Of a stretch of 7,608 nucleotides of DNA, positions 1-5,957 are shown piece by piece. The DNA is from an uncultured Phycisphaera sp. (lineage in GTDB: Bacteria > Planctomycetota > Phycisphaerae > Phycisphaerales > SM1A02): positions 1-7,608 of the forward strand of contig CALDQF010000285.1 of assembly GCA_937911845.1 (NCBI GenBank), given 5' to 3'. Position 1 is the first letter of the stretch; every line of letters begins with the position of its first letter. A program made the translations under genes and the position numbers. Under the pieces are notes generated by a model that was not told the DNA's origin, made no database searches, and was given only the letters and a program-made list of their open reading frames with translations.

Positions 1-45
1 CGATAAAACGAACACATTCTGGTTGTGACATTTGCGAGGGTTGTG

Positions 46-119
46 CTTCGGTGATTCACGATCGAATCGAAGTCCGCTGCGGATTGGAACGATGTGGAGG
101 ATCGGCCGGTTTAACCGGC
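46..119 (+). promoter_or_regulatory. Structured leader with three successive inverted repeats
   Basis: Three inverted repeats lie in a row just before the small lipoprotein gene. The first has arms GATTC (53-57) and GAATC (64-68), extended after a 3-nt bulge by CTTC (46-49) and GAAG (69-72). The second is TCCGC-T-GCGGA (73-83). The third is GCCGGTT-T-AACCGGC (105-119), which ends one base before the purine-rich ribosome binding site. They could be protein-binding palindromes or form RNA hairpins, with the third able to influence ribosome access. I could not match the arrangement to a known riboswitch, and no convincing -35/-10 pair stands out in 1-135. The repeats are seen directly; a regulatory role is inference. 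Confidence 0.3.
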
Positions 120-135
120 GAAAGGACGCAACACC

Positions 136-447
136 ATGGACCGGATTTGCATGATTCTCGGACTTGCCTCAGCCACACTTTGTGGTTGCACTGCCACCCA
201 GCCTGTGGCAAGACCCGGCGCAATGGAGTCATCTCCAATGTTATTTGGGGCCGGCGATGATTTGGGCTTGGCCACGCATCTGGAGCTTTCGTACCTCGAA
301 GGGGACATGACTGCGTTGGAATGTTTGGTGTATTTTGAGCAGTGTCAGTTGGATGTTCCAGGTGCCATTCTGACCGCGGCACAGTTGGAGTTCCGGGTTC
401 TCGCCAGCACCATCCAAGACGAGTGGACCATCGACGGCGCAGAGTGA
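136..447 (+). CDS. Small predicted lipoprotein, function unknown
   Basis: This encodes a 103-residue protein that I do not recognise. The N-terminus looks like a lipoprotein signal: Arg3, a hydrophobic stretch (about residues 4-15) and a lipobox-like L-C-G-C ending at Cys18, the likely lipidated residue, followed by Thr19. After that comes a short flexible Ala/Pro region and an acidic, probably helical remainder (about residues 40-103) with two further cysteines, in ALECLVYFEQC. The ATG at 136 is supported by AAAGGA at 121-126, nine bases upstream. If exported and lipidated it would sit in a cell-envelope membrane. It is followed by a weak terminator-like element and a tRNA gene, so it is probably monocistronic. 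Its small size and lack of a known family keep the call hypothetical, but start signal, lipobox and codon use together suggest a real gene. Confidence 0.6.
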   Translation: MDRICMILGLASATLCGCTATQPVARPGAMESSPMLFGAGDDLGLATHLELSYLEGDMTALECLVYFEQCQLDVPGAILTAAQLEFRVLASTIQDEWTIDGAE

Positions 448-450
448 ATG

Positions 451-476
451 AAGAAGAGTCCGTTGCTCTCTTTTTT
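451..476 (+). terminator. Weak terminator-like element after the lipoprotein gene
   Basis: Four bases after the lipoprotein stop codon is a short AG-rich/CT-rich inverted repeat: AGAG at 455-458 against CTCT at 466-469, with a 7-nt loop. It extends imperfectly outward through a one-base bulge and is followed by six T residues (471-476). The position and T-tract fit an intrinsic terminator. The stem is short and A/T-rich outside the four core pairs, so termination would be inefficient. Confidence 0.3.
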
Positions 477-479
477 CGC

Positions 480-485
480 TATATT
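480..485 (+). promoter_or_regulatory. Possible -10 box for tRNA-Arg
   Basis: TATATT differs from the consensus -10 hexamer at one position. It lies 14 nt before the first base of the mature tRNA, which would allow a start of transcription a few bases upstream of it with a short 5' leader. No good -35 hexamer is found at the usual 16-18 nt spacing, so this is a weak call based on position. Confidence 0.3.
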
Positions 486-499
486 GAGCTCTTCACCCA

Positions 500-573
<74 letters not shown>

Positions 574-575
574 TT

Positions 576-606
576 GGCCCTCCTCATGTTTGGAGGGCCT
601 TTTTTT
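576..606 (+). terminator. Intrinsic terminator of the tRNA-Arg transcript
   Basis: A perfect 8-bp GC-rich stem, GGCCCTCC (576-583) with GGAGGGCC (592-599), closes an 8-nt loop and is followed at once by seven T residues (600-606). It starts two bases after the tRNA 3' end and is a classic Rho-independent terminator on the plus strand. Confidence 0.93.
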
Positions 607-649
607 GTTTTGCGAGGCAAACCTGCGTTCTTTGCGTACTTTTAAAAAT

Positions 650-3600
650 ATGCTGGAATCTTTGGTTTTGTCCGTCTTGTGTGCTTTGAGCACCTCAGCC
701 CTCCCCCCGCACGCTTGCGATGAGTTGGGGATTGAGCGGGGAACTGTGCAAAATCTTCCAGACGTTGAGTTCGGTGCTTCCGATTCCTTCATATTGACTC
801 TTGACGGGAAGCCACGCTTGGTTCGTCTGGTGCCGTGGTCTCTTCGCGAGCGGGGCTTCAGTGTTGAAGGTGATTCCTTGGGATTGGTGGACCGCCGGGA
901 ACGTCTCTGGCGTGGCACGGTTGAGCCCGGTGGATTGCGCATCTCGTGTTCGCGTTTGCGCGATGGCTGGTGGGGCCGAGTTGTGGGAGACAATGGTCAA
1001 TCATGGATGCTTGAACCTTGGGGTGATCGCACGGCGGTGTACAACTCTTCGGATGCCTTGGCATGTGGGGGGACCTGTGGGGTTGTCGATGGGGTGTTCA
1101 ACGACAGCCGTGGGCCTGTGATCGCGCGCATGGGCGGCCCGGAAGGAGGCGGGGGACTGCAAGTCTGTGGTCTGGCCGCCGAGGCCGATTGGGCTTTCTT
1201 CCAAACTTGGGGGGCTGACGCTCTCGGTCGAGTGGAGTCTGTGCTCGACGCCATAAACCTGCAATATGAATCTGAGGTTGGGATCACCCATGATTTGTCC
1301 TACTTCTTGGTTCGCACCTCAGCGGCCGACGATCCCTACGGCAGCATCACCAATTCATCCAGTTTGCTCTCACAATTCGGGACGTGGTGGAACACCAACC
1401 AGCAGCTCATCGAGCGTGATGTCGCTCACCTCTTCACGGGAAAAGAGCTGGATGGCAGTGTGATCGGCATCGCATACTTGGGGGTGATTTGCACCAGCAA
1501 TGCGTACGGCTTGGATCAAGAATTTGGCAATTTCAATTGTCGTACCGACCTGATCGCGCATGAGCTCGGCCACAACTGGTCGGCCGACCATTGTGATTGT
1601 GGCGATCCGCAATACACGATGAATCCCAGCATCACCTGTGCCAACCAATTTAGTCCCACCCAGACCGTGGGAGACATCGCTGGTTTCCGATCTACTCGAA
1701 GTTGTCTCGAGTCCGCACCTATTCGATGCTGTTTGTTGGATGGCTCATGCCAGGCAACTTTCCGTGACGAATGTTTGAACTTGGGCGGATTCTTGGACTC
1801 CACCGATGCCAGCTGTCCACCCGAAGCCTGCACTCAGACTTGGGCGTGTTGCTTCCCTGACGGGGTTTGTCTGGAGGGTGATCCAGCATCATGCTTCACG
1901 GCCGGTGCTTCCGTTGGCACGCTGAATTCCACCTGCGCAGCGACCGCATGCGATCCGGCGCGTGCTCCAGTCACTCGCGAAGTGTTCATCGACCTACACC
2001 CCGAAGGAGGCCGAACCGAAATTTGGCAAATCGAATTGAGTCAATTCGCGAACGTGGGCAAAATTCTCGGAGTCACCGGAACCCCCGAGCGTCCGCTGGT
2101 GTTGGCTTCGGCCACCGAGCTGCGGCAAAATCCTGAAGACCTGGGAAGGTTGGGTGACTTCCCGGGGGCAGTCTCGGGCTCTGGAGATTCTTGGGTGGTG
2201 GTCGGACAACCAGACGACCACGAGACAGGGTTCACCGCAGGCTTTGCCGGCGTGGATGCTGGTGCCTCCGTGGTTTCAGGATTCGGATTCTTCGAAGACC
2301 AAGGCGGAGCGATCTTCGATCAGAATCCGTCATCTTCACCCGTGGTGGGGGGGACCACGTTGGCCCAAATCTCGACCGACGGCCGTTTGGTTTATCGCGG
2401 GTCATTGTTAATCGAGCAAACCAGCGGCGGACTCCGTGAAATTCCATTTGTGGCCGAAACCGAAACTGGGTCATGTTGTTATCCGGATGGTCAGTGTTCT
2501 GTGGAACCGGAGGTGTTTTGCGATTCTTCTGGTGGTTCTTGGCAAGGCATCAATGTGCAGTGCAGCGATACCGCCTGCCCACCACCGCCACCCTTGATTT
2601 GTCAGGGCGATGTGGACGCAAACGGGGCGGTGAATTTTGAAGACATCTTGTTGGTGCTGAACGCGTGGGGCCCCTGTGGCAATCCCTGTCCCGAAGACAT
2701 TGACCAAGACGGGATTGTCGGTTTTGCTGAAATCCTTTTGATCTTGAATGCCTTCGGAGATTGCCCTCTCCCGCCGCCACCGCTTGATCGCACAGGCTCC
2801 TGTTGTTTGTCAGATGGATCGTGTGCGGCAGCACTCTCTGCGTTGGACTGCGAAGCCAATGGTGGGCGGTTCAACGGGCAAGGGTCGATTTGTCCCAGCA
2901 ACTTGTGTCAATTGGATGTTGGTGGATGTTGTTTGGCCGATGGCACTTGTCAGCAAAGTTCTGTATCTACTTGCATCGCCGTCGGTGGTTCTTATCGCGG
3001 CGCCGATGTCTCGTGTGACAATTACTTCTGCCCATCCGCTCCCACTGCCAACGATGATGATGTCGTCATGGCACCGGAAAGTTCGTTGGTTCTTGACGTC
3101 TTGGCCAACGACATCGATGTTGAGGGGTACGGACTGAGCTTGGCTTCTTTTGACGTGACTTCCAGCTTGGGTGGAAGCATCGTTCAAGAAGGAGATGCGT
3201 TGCGCTACACCGCACCTTCGGACACCGGGACCGATTCGTTTGGTTATCAAGTGCAGTCGATCTTTGGATTGATCACTCAGGGCACCGTGGTGATCGAACT
3301 GACCGACGCGCTCCCGGGTGTGCGCGTCGAGTATTACGAGCTTGATGCATTGAGCGAATTGCCGGACTTTGGCCTATTGGTGCCAATCTCCGCCGAAGTT
3401 TTGTCGCAGGTCAATCTCCCTTCAACCAACGGTATTTTTGCTGGTTCTGGCCTCTCTGACGACGTTGGAGCAGTCTTTGAAGGTCAAATTGTCTTCCCCG
3501 CCCCTGGGGTCTGGACCTTGTTTACGGAAAGCGATGACGGTTCTCGTTTGCTGGTCGATGGCGTCCAAATCGTTGACAATGACGGGTTGCACGGCATGCT

Positions 3601-3760
3601 TGAGCGTTCTGGAACGATTCAGGTCGACCAAATCGGTCCCCGCAACGTGAGGGTGGAGTTCTTTGAGCGTGGTGGGGGCGCGGGCCTCATCGTGCGTTGG
3701 GAAGGGCCAGGGGCCGGAAAATCTGTTGTTCCTAGCACCGCGTGGTCCTATACGCCTTAA
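650..3760 (+). CDS. Secreted multidomain M12B-like metallopeptidase with dockerin-like and PA14 domains
   Basis: This encodes an exported zinc peptidase of about 1036 residues (numbered from ATG 650). Order seen: signal peptide (1 to about 20); probable propeptide (about 25-140); metzincin domain (about 172-353) with zinc motif HELGHNWSADH at 304-314 and likely Met-turn Met324; Cys-rich CCxxDGxC modules at 359-394 and 399-434; an unassigned probable beta domain (435-605); a third module (608-643); a dockerin-like pair of Ca-binding loops (653-703) between Pro-rich linkers; modules four and five (717-753, 759-794); an Ig/cadherin-like domain beginning TANDDDVVMAPESS (about 799-885); and a C-terminal PA14-like domain (890-1033, with FTESDDGSRLLVDG), probably carbohydrate-binding. 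The frame is open upstream to 515, but that part overlaps the tRNA and its terminator. ATG 650 gives a hydrophobic signal lacking basic residues. TTG 632 would add Arg and Lys and is a real alternative. Neither has a good ribosome binding site. The protein substrate is unknown. Confidence 0.88.
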   Translation: MLESLVLSVLCALSTSALPPHACDELGIERGTVQNLPDVEFGASDSFILTLDGKPRLVRLVPWSLRERGFSVEGDSLGLVDRRERLWRGTVEPGGLRISCSRLRDGWWGRVVGDNGQSWMLEPWGDRTAVYNSSDALACGGTCGVVDGVFNDSRGPVIARMGGPEGGGGLQVCGLAAEADWAFFQTWGADALGRVESVLDAINLQYESEVGITHDLSYFLVRTSAADDPYGSITNSSSLLSQFGTWWNTNQQLIERDVAHLFTGKELDGSVIGIAYLGVICTSNAYGLDQEFGNFNCRTDLIAHELGHNWSADHCDCGDPQYTMNPSITCANQFSPTQTVGDIAGFRSTRSCLESAPIRCCLLDGSCQATFRDECLNLGGFLDSTDASCPPEACTQTWACCFPDGVCLEGDPASCFTAGASVGTLNSTCAATACDPARAPVTREVFIDLHPEGGRTEIWQIELSQFANVGKILGVTGTPERPLVLASATELRQNPEDLGRLGDFPGAVSGSGDSWVVVGQPDDHETGFTAGFAGVDAGASVVSGFGFFEDQGGAIFDQNPSSSPVVGGTTLAQISTDGRLVYRGSLLIEQTSGGLREIPFVAETETGSCCYPDGQCSVEPEVFCDSSGGSWQGINVQCSDTACPPPPPLICQGDVDANGAVNFEDILLVLNAWGPCGNPCPEDIDQDGIVGFAEILLILNAFGDCPLPPPPLDRTGSCCLSDGSCAAALSALDCEANGGRFNGQGSICPSNLCQLDVGGCCLADGTCQQSSVSTCIAVGGSYRGADVSCDNYFCPSAPTANDDDVVMAPESSLVLDVLANDIDVEGYGLSLASFDVTSSLGGSIVQEGDALRYTAPSDTGTDSFGYQVQSIFGLITQGTVVIELTDALPGVRVEYYELDALSELPDFGLLVPISAEVLSQVNLPSTNGIFAGSGLSDDVGAVFEGQIVFPAPGVWTLFTESDDGSRLLVDGVQIVDNDGLHGMLERSGTIQVDQIGPRNVRVEFFERGGGAGLIVRWEGPGAGKSVVPSTAWSYTP

Positions 3761-3778
3761 CCGAGACTTGACCGTTAC

Positions 3779-3792
3779 GAACCGGGGGGTTC
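3779..3792 (+). repeat. Short inverted repeat after the peptidase gene
   Basis: GAACC (3779-3783) and GGTTC (3788-3792) are perfect arms around GGGG, 18 nt after the peptidase stop codon. No T-tract follows, so it is not a normal intrinsic terminator. It may be a weak 3' hairpin or chance. Confidence 0.2.
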
Positions 3793-3817
3793 AGGCGGGT
3801 CCCTGTCGGTGTATCAT
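3790..3817 (+). promoter_or_regulatory. Weak candidate promoter for pdhABC
   Basis: TATCAT at 3812-3817 resembles a -10 box. TTCAGG at 3790-3795 is a poor -35 at 16-nt spacing. A better -35-like TTGACC at 3768-3773 has no partner at the right distance. The 101-nt gap after the peptidase stop is where an operon promoter would be expected, but this assignment is tentative. Confidence 0.2.
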
Positions 3818-3825
3818 CAGCGATC

Positions 3826-3845
3826 CGATCCGATTTCTCGGATTG
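3826..3845 (+). promoter_or_regulatory. Inverted repeat in the pdhA leader, possible operator or hairpin
   Basis: CGATCCGA (3826-3833) pairs with TCGGATTG (3838-3845) around a TTTC loop: six perfect pairs plus one G-T and one C-G pair. It lies just downstream of the candidate -10 and six bases before the GGAG ribosome binding site (3851-3854). It could bind a repressor or form a 5' hairpin. There is no T-tract, so it is unlikely to terminate the upstream gene. The repeat is visible; its role is inference. Confidence 0.3.
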
Positions 3846-3861
3846 CGAATGGAGTGACGCC

Positions 3862-4953
3862 ATGACGACGCTTTCCCATCCTGCCATCGCCGAATCGTTG
3901 CCAACCGAAACGCTTCTTGGCTGGCTGCGCGATATGTACCTGATCCGCGAGTTCGAGATCCGGACCATGCAGGCTTACCAAAACAAGAAGATCGGTGGAT
4001 TCTGCCACGTTTACATCGGTCAAGAAGCCGTTGCGGTGGGTTGCGTCGCTGCCACTCGCAAGAATGACCCTTTGGTTACTGCGTATCGAGATCATGGTCA
4101 CGGTTTGGCTCGGGACATGACCCCCAAGTACGGCATGGCTGAAATGTTCGGCAAGCTGGCCGGATGTGCCAAAGGTAAGGGCGGTTCCATGCACTTCTTC
4201 GATGCGGCCAACGCCATGTACGGTGGACACGGCATCGTCGGCGCCCAAACCCCACTTGGTGCTGGTCTCGCGTTCGCCACGAAATACGAAGATGAAGTCA
4301 TCGGGGGTGCCAAGAGTGACAAAGTGACGCTCTGTTTCCTTGGGGATGGTGCGGTCAACCAAGGCGCGTTCCACGAAGCCATGAACTTGGCGGGCCTGTT
4401 TGATCTTCCGGTGATTTTCATCGTCGAGAACAACGGGTACTCCATGGGTACCGCGATTGAGCGTGGCACGACCATGGCCCACGACCTCGGCGCGAAAGCC
4501 CGGGCCAACGGCATCGACCACATCACGATTCAAGGTATGGATGTGATGTCGGTGTATGACGGCATGAAGCCATTTGTCGATCAGTGTCGAGAAAACAGCC
4601 GTCCCGGCTTTGTGGATATGCAGACCTACCGCTTTAAGGGTCACTCCATGTCCGACCCTCGCAAGTACCGAACCAAAGATGAAGAAGCCCAGTATGAAGC
4701 CCAAGACCCAATTGGTCGACTGGAGCAAGTCTTGAAGTCCCAACGTGACGTCGTCGATGCCGATATGGAATCGATCTACGACGCCCAGAAGAAAATTGTG
4801 CGTGAGGCCGTGGAGTTCGCCGAGAACGCCCCGGCTCCGGGTTTGGATGAGCTTTACAAAGACGTGTACGTCGAGCCGTTTGGGCCTTGGACGGGCACCA
4901 GCTTGCCCGAGATGCTGGCGAATGACCCCAACTACAACGGAGGTGCCCGGTGA
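3862..4953 (+). CDS. pdhA: Pyruvate dehydrogenase E1 component, alpha subunit
   Basis: This 363-residue protein pairs with E1-beta to decarboxylate pyruvate with thiamine diphosphate and pass the acetyl group to the E2 lipoyl arm, in the cytoplasm. The cofactor motif starts GDGAVNQ (161-167) and ends ENN (189-191), the spacing of the GDG-NN signature. Other family hallmarks are GGFCHVYIGQEA (45-56), TAYRDHGHG (73-81), GCAKGKGGSMH (101-111), GIVGAQTPLGAG (124-135) and the phosphorylation-loop segment HSMSDPRKYRT (261-271). The length is normal for the short heterotetrameric type also found in mitochondria and alphaproteobacteria. ATG 3862 has GGAG seven bases upstream and precedes the first conserved helix. 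Its stop overlaps the pdhB start in GTGA. The acetoin and branched-chain dehydrogenase E1-alpha subunits are relatives, but the motifs and the neighbouring subunits favour pyruvate. The serine-loop kinase regulation of mitochondria should not be assumed here. Confidence 0.95.
   Translation: MTTLSHPAIAESLPTETLLGWLRDMYLIREFEIRTMQAYQNKKIGGFCHVYIGQEAVAVGCVAATRKNDPLVTAYRDHGHGLARDMTPKYGMAEMFGKLAGCAKGKGGSMHFFDAANAMYGGHGIVGAQTPLGAGLAFATKYEDEVIGGAKSDKVTLCFLGDGAVNQGAFHEAMNLAGLFDLPVIFIVENNGYSMGTAIERGTTMAHDLGAKARANGIDHITIQGMDVMSVYDGMKPFVDQCRENSRPGFVDMQTYRFKGHSMSDPRKYRTKDEEAQYEAQDPIGRLEQVLKSQRDVVDADMESIYDAQKKIVREAVEFAENAPAPGLDELYKDVYVEPFGPWTGTSLPEMLANDPNYNGGAR
4939..4944 (+). promoter_or_regulatory. Ribosome binding site fixing the GTG start of pdhB
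   Basis: GGAGGT inside the end of pdhA lies five bases before GTG 4950, the best Shine-Dalgarno match in the window. It supports the GTG start that overlaps the pdhA stop, and suggests translational coupling. Confidence 0.75.
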
Positions 4954-5933
4954 GTCGTCAAATTGAATACCGTGATGCTTTGAACGAAGCCATGAGTGAG
5001 GAAATGCGGCGTGACCAGCGTGTCTTCCTGCTTGGTGAAGAGGTTGCGGAGTACAACGGTGCGTACAAAGTCTCTCGTGGGATGTTGGATGAGTTTGGAC
5101 CCAAACGCATCATCGACACGCCGATTTCAGAATCCGGTTTTGCTGGGATGGCCATTGGTGCCGCCATGCGCGGACTGCGTCCGATTTGCGAGTTCATGAG
5201 TTGGTCGTTCAGCCTCGTTGCGGCCGACCCAATTCTGAACAACGCACCGAAGATACTTTACATGTCAGGCGGACAATTCGGTTGTCCCATTGTCTTTCGT
5301 GGCAACGATGGTGCGGGCGGCCAGTTGGGTTCCACCCACTCCTGGTGTGTGGAGGGTTTGTTCTCCAACGTGCCAGGATTGAAGATGGTTATCCCTTCCA
5401 ATCCTTATGAAGCCAAAGGACTGCTCAAGACCGCCATCCGTGACGACGACCCCGTGTTCTTCTTGGAATCCGAGCGTATGCTCGGAGACAAGGGTGAAGT
5501 CCCCGAAGAGGAGTACTTGATTCCCTTCGGTAAAGCCAACGTGGTGCGTGAAGGCACCGACTGCACGCTGCTCTCTTGGGGCCGCCCGGTCAACTTCGCG
5601 GTGGAAGCCGCTGAAGAGTTGGCCAAGGAGGGTCTTTCCTGCGAGGTGATTGATGGACGCACCATTCGTCCTCTTGATCTTGAGACGATCGTCCGAAGCG
5701 TGAAGAAAACCAACCGTCTGGTGGTCATTGACCAGTCGTGGAGCTTCGGTTCTCCGGGGTCCGAAGTGGCCTCGCAAGTGCATGCTGCTTGCTTCGACGA
5801 TTTGGACAACCACGTCCATCGGGTCCACTCCCACGATGTCCCCGCCCCGTACGCAGCCAATCTCGAACAAGAGATGTTGCCCAATGCTCGACGCATCTGC
5901 GAAGCAGTTCGCAGTTGCTGCTATGTCGCCTGA
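4950..5933 (+). CDS. pdhB: Pyruvate dehydrogenase E1 component, beta subunit
   Basis: This 327-residue protein completes the E1 heterotetramer. It supplies part of the thiamine-diphosphate site and contacts E2. An N-terminal pyrimidine-binding transketolase domain (about 1-180) is followed by a C-terminal transketolase domain (about 195-320). Clear family segments are LGEEVAEYNGAYKVSRG (28-44), RIIDTPISESGFAGMAIGAA (53-72), RPICEFM (77-83), VFRGNDGAGGQLGSTHS (115-131) and GEVPEEEYLIPFGKA (182-196). Glu61 matches the conserved cofactor-activating glutamate of the PISE segment, and His130 matches the active-site histidine next to it in the family. The residue after THS is Trp, where mitochondrial enzymes usually have Gln. 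Translation starts at GTG within the pdhA stop, behind a strong Shine-Dalgarno sequence, so equal output of the two subunits is expected. No frameshift or missing catalytic segment is visible. Confidence 0.95.
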   Translation: MSRQIEYRDALNEAMSEEMRRDQRVFLLGEEVAEYNGAYKVSRGMLDEFGPKRIIDTPISESGFAGMAIGAAMRGLRPICEFMSWSFSLVAADPILNNAPKILYMSGGQFGCPIVFRGNDGAGGQLGSTHSWCVEGLFSNVPGLKMVIPSNPYEAKGLLKTAIRDDDPVFFLESERMLGDKGEVPEEEYLIPFGKANVVREGTDCTLLSWGRPVNFAVEAAEELAKEGLSCEVIDGRTIRPLDLETIVRSVKKTNRLVVIDQSWSFGSPGSEVASQVHAACFDDLDNHVHRVHSHDVPAPYAANLEQEMLPNARRICEAVRSCCYVA

Positions 5934-5943
5934 CCCTGAGCGA

Positions 5944-5950
5944 GAAGGAA
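5944..5950 (+). promoter_or_regulatory. Ribosome binding site fixing the TTG start of pdhC
   Basis: GAAGGAA in the 24-nt pdhB-pdhC gap lies seven bases before TTG 5958. The next in-frame ATG (5976) has no such site and would remove the first strand of the lipoyl domain, so TTG is preferred. Confidence 0.65.
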
Positions 5951-5957
5951 TTCAGCC

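Noticed and set aside
105..135. Cyclic-di-GMP (GEMM) riboswitch suggested by GGACGCAA before the lipoprotein gene
   Set aside because: Only this short segment resembles the motif. The GGGCAAACC-type half, tetraloop and receptor are missing, so the match is probably chance.
3768..3773. TTGACC as a -35 box for pdhA
   Set aside because: No -10-like hexamer lies 16-19 nt downstream; that stretch is G-rich.
3779..3810. Intrinsic terminator after the peptidase gene
   Set aside because: The GAACC/GGTTC hairpin is short and not followed by a T-tract.
3817..4743. 308-residue minus-strand reading frame opposite pdhA
   Set aside because: It lies almost wholly inside a strongly supported gene and has no recognisable domain. 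It is explained by the codon bias of pdhA on the other strand.
5265..5870. 201-residue minus-strand frame opposite pdhB, and a similar 211-residue frame at 5921-6556 opposite pdhC
   Set aside because: Both are antisense shadows. The second is low-complexity Ala/Gly/Ser sequence from the complement of the Pro/Ala linker.
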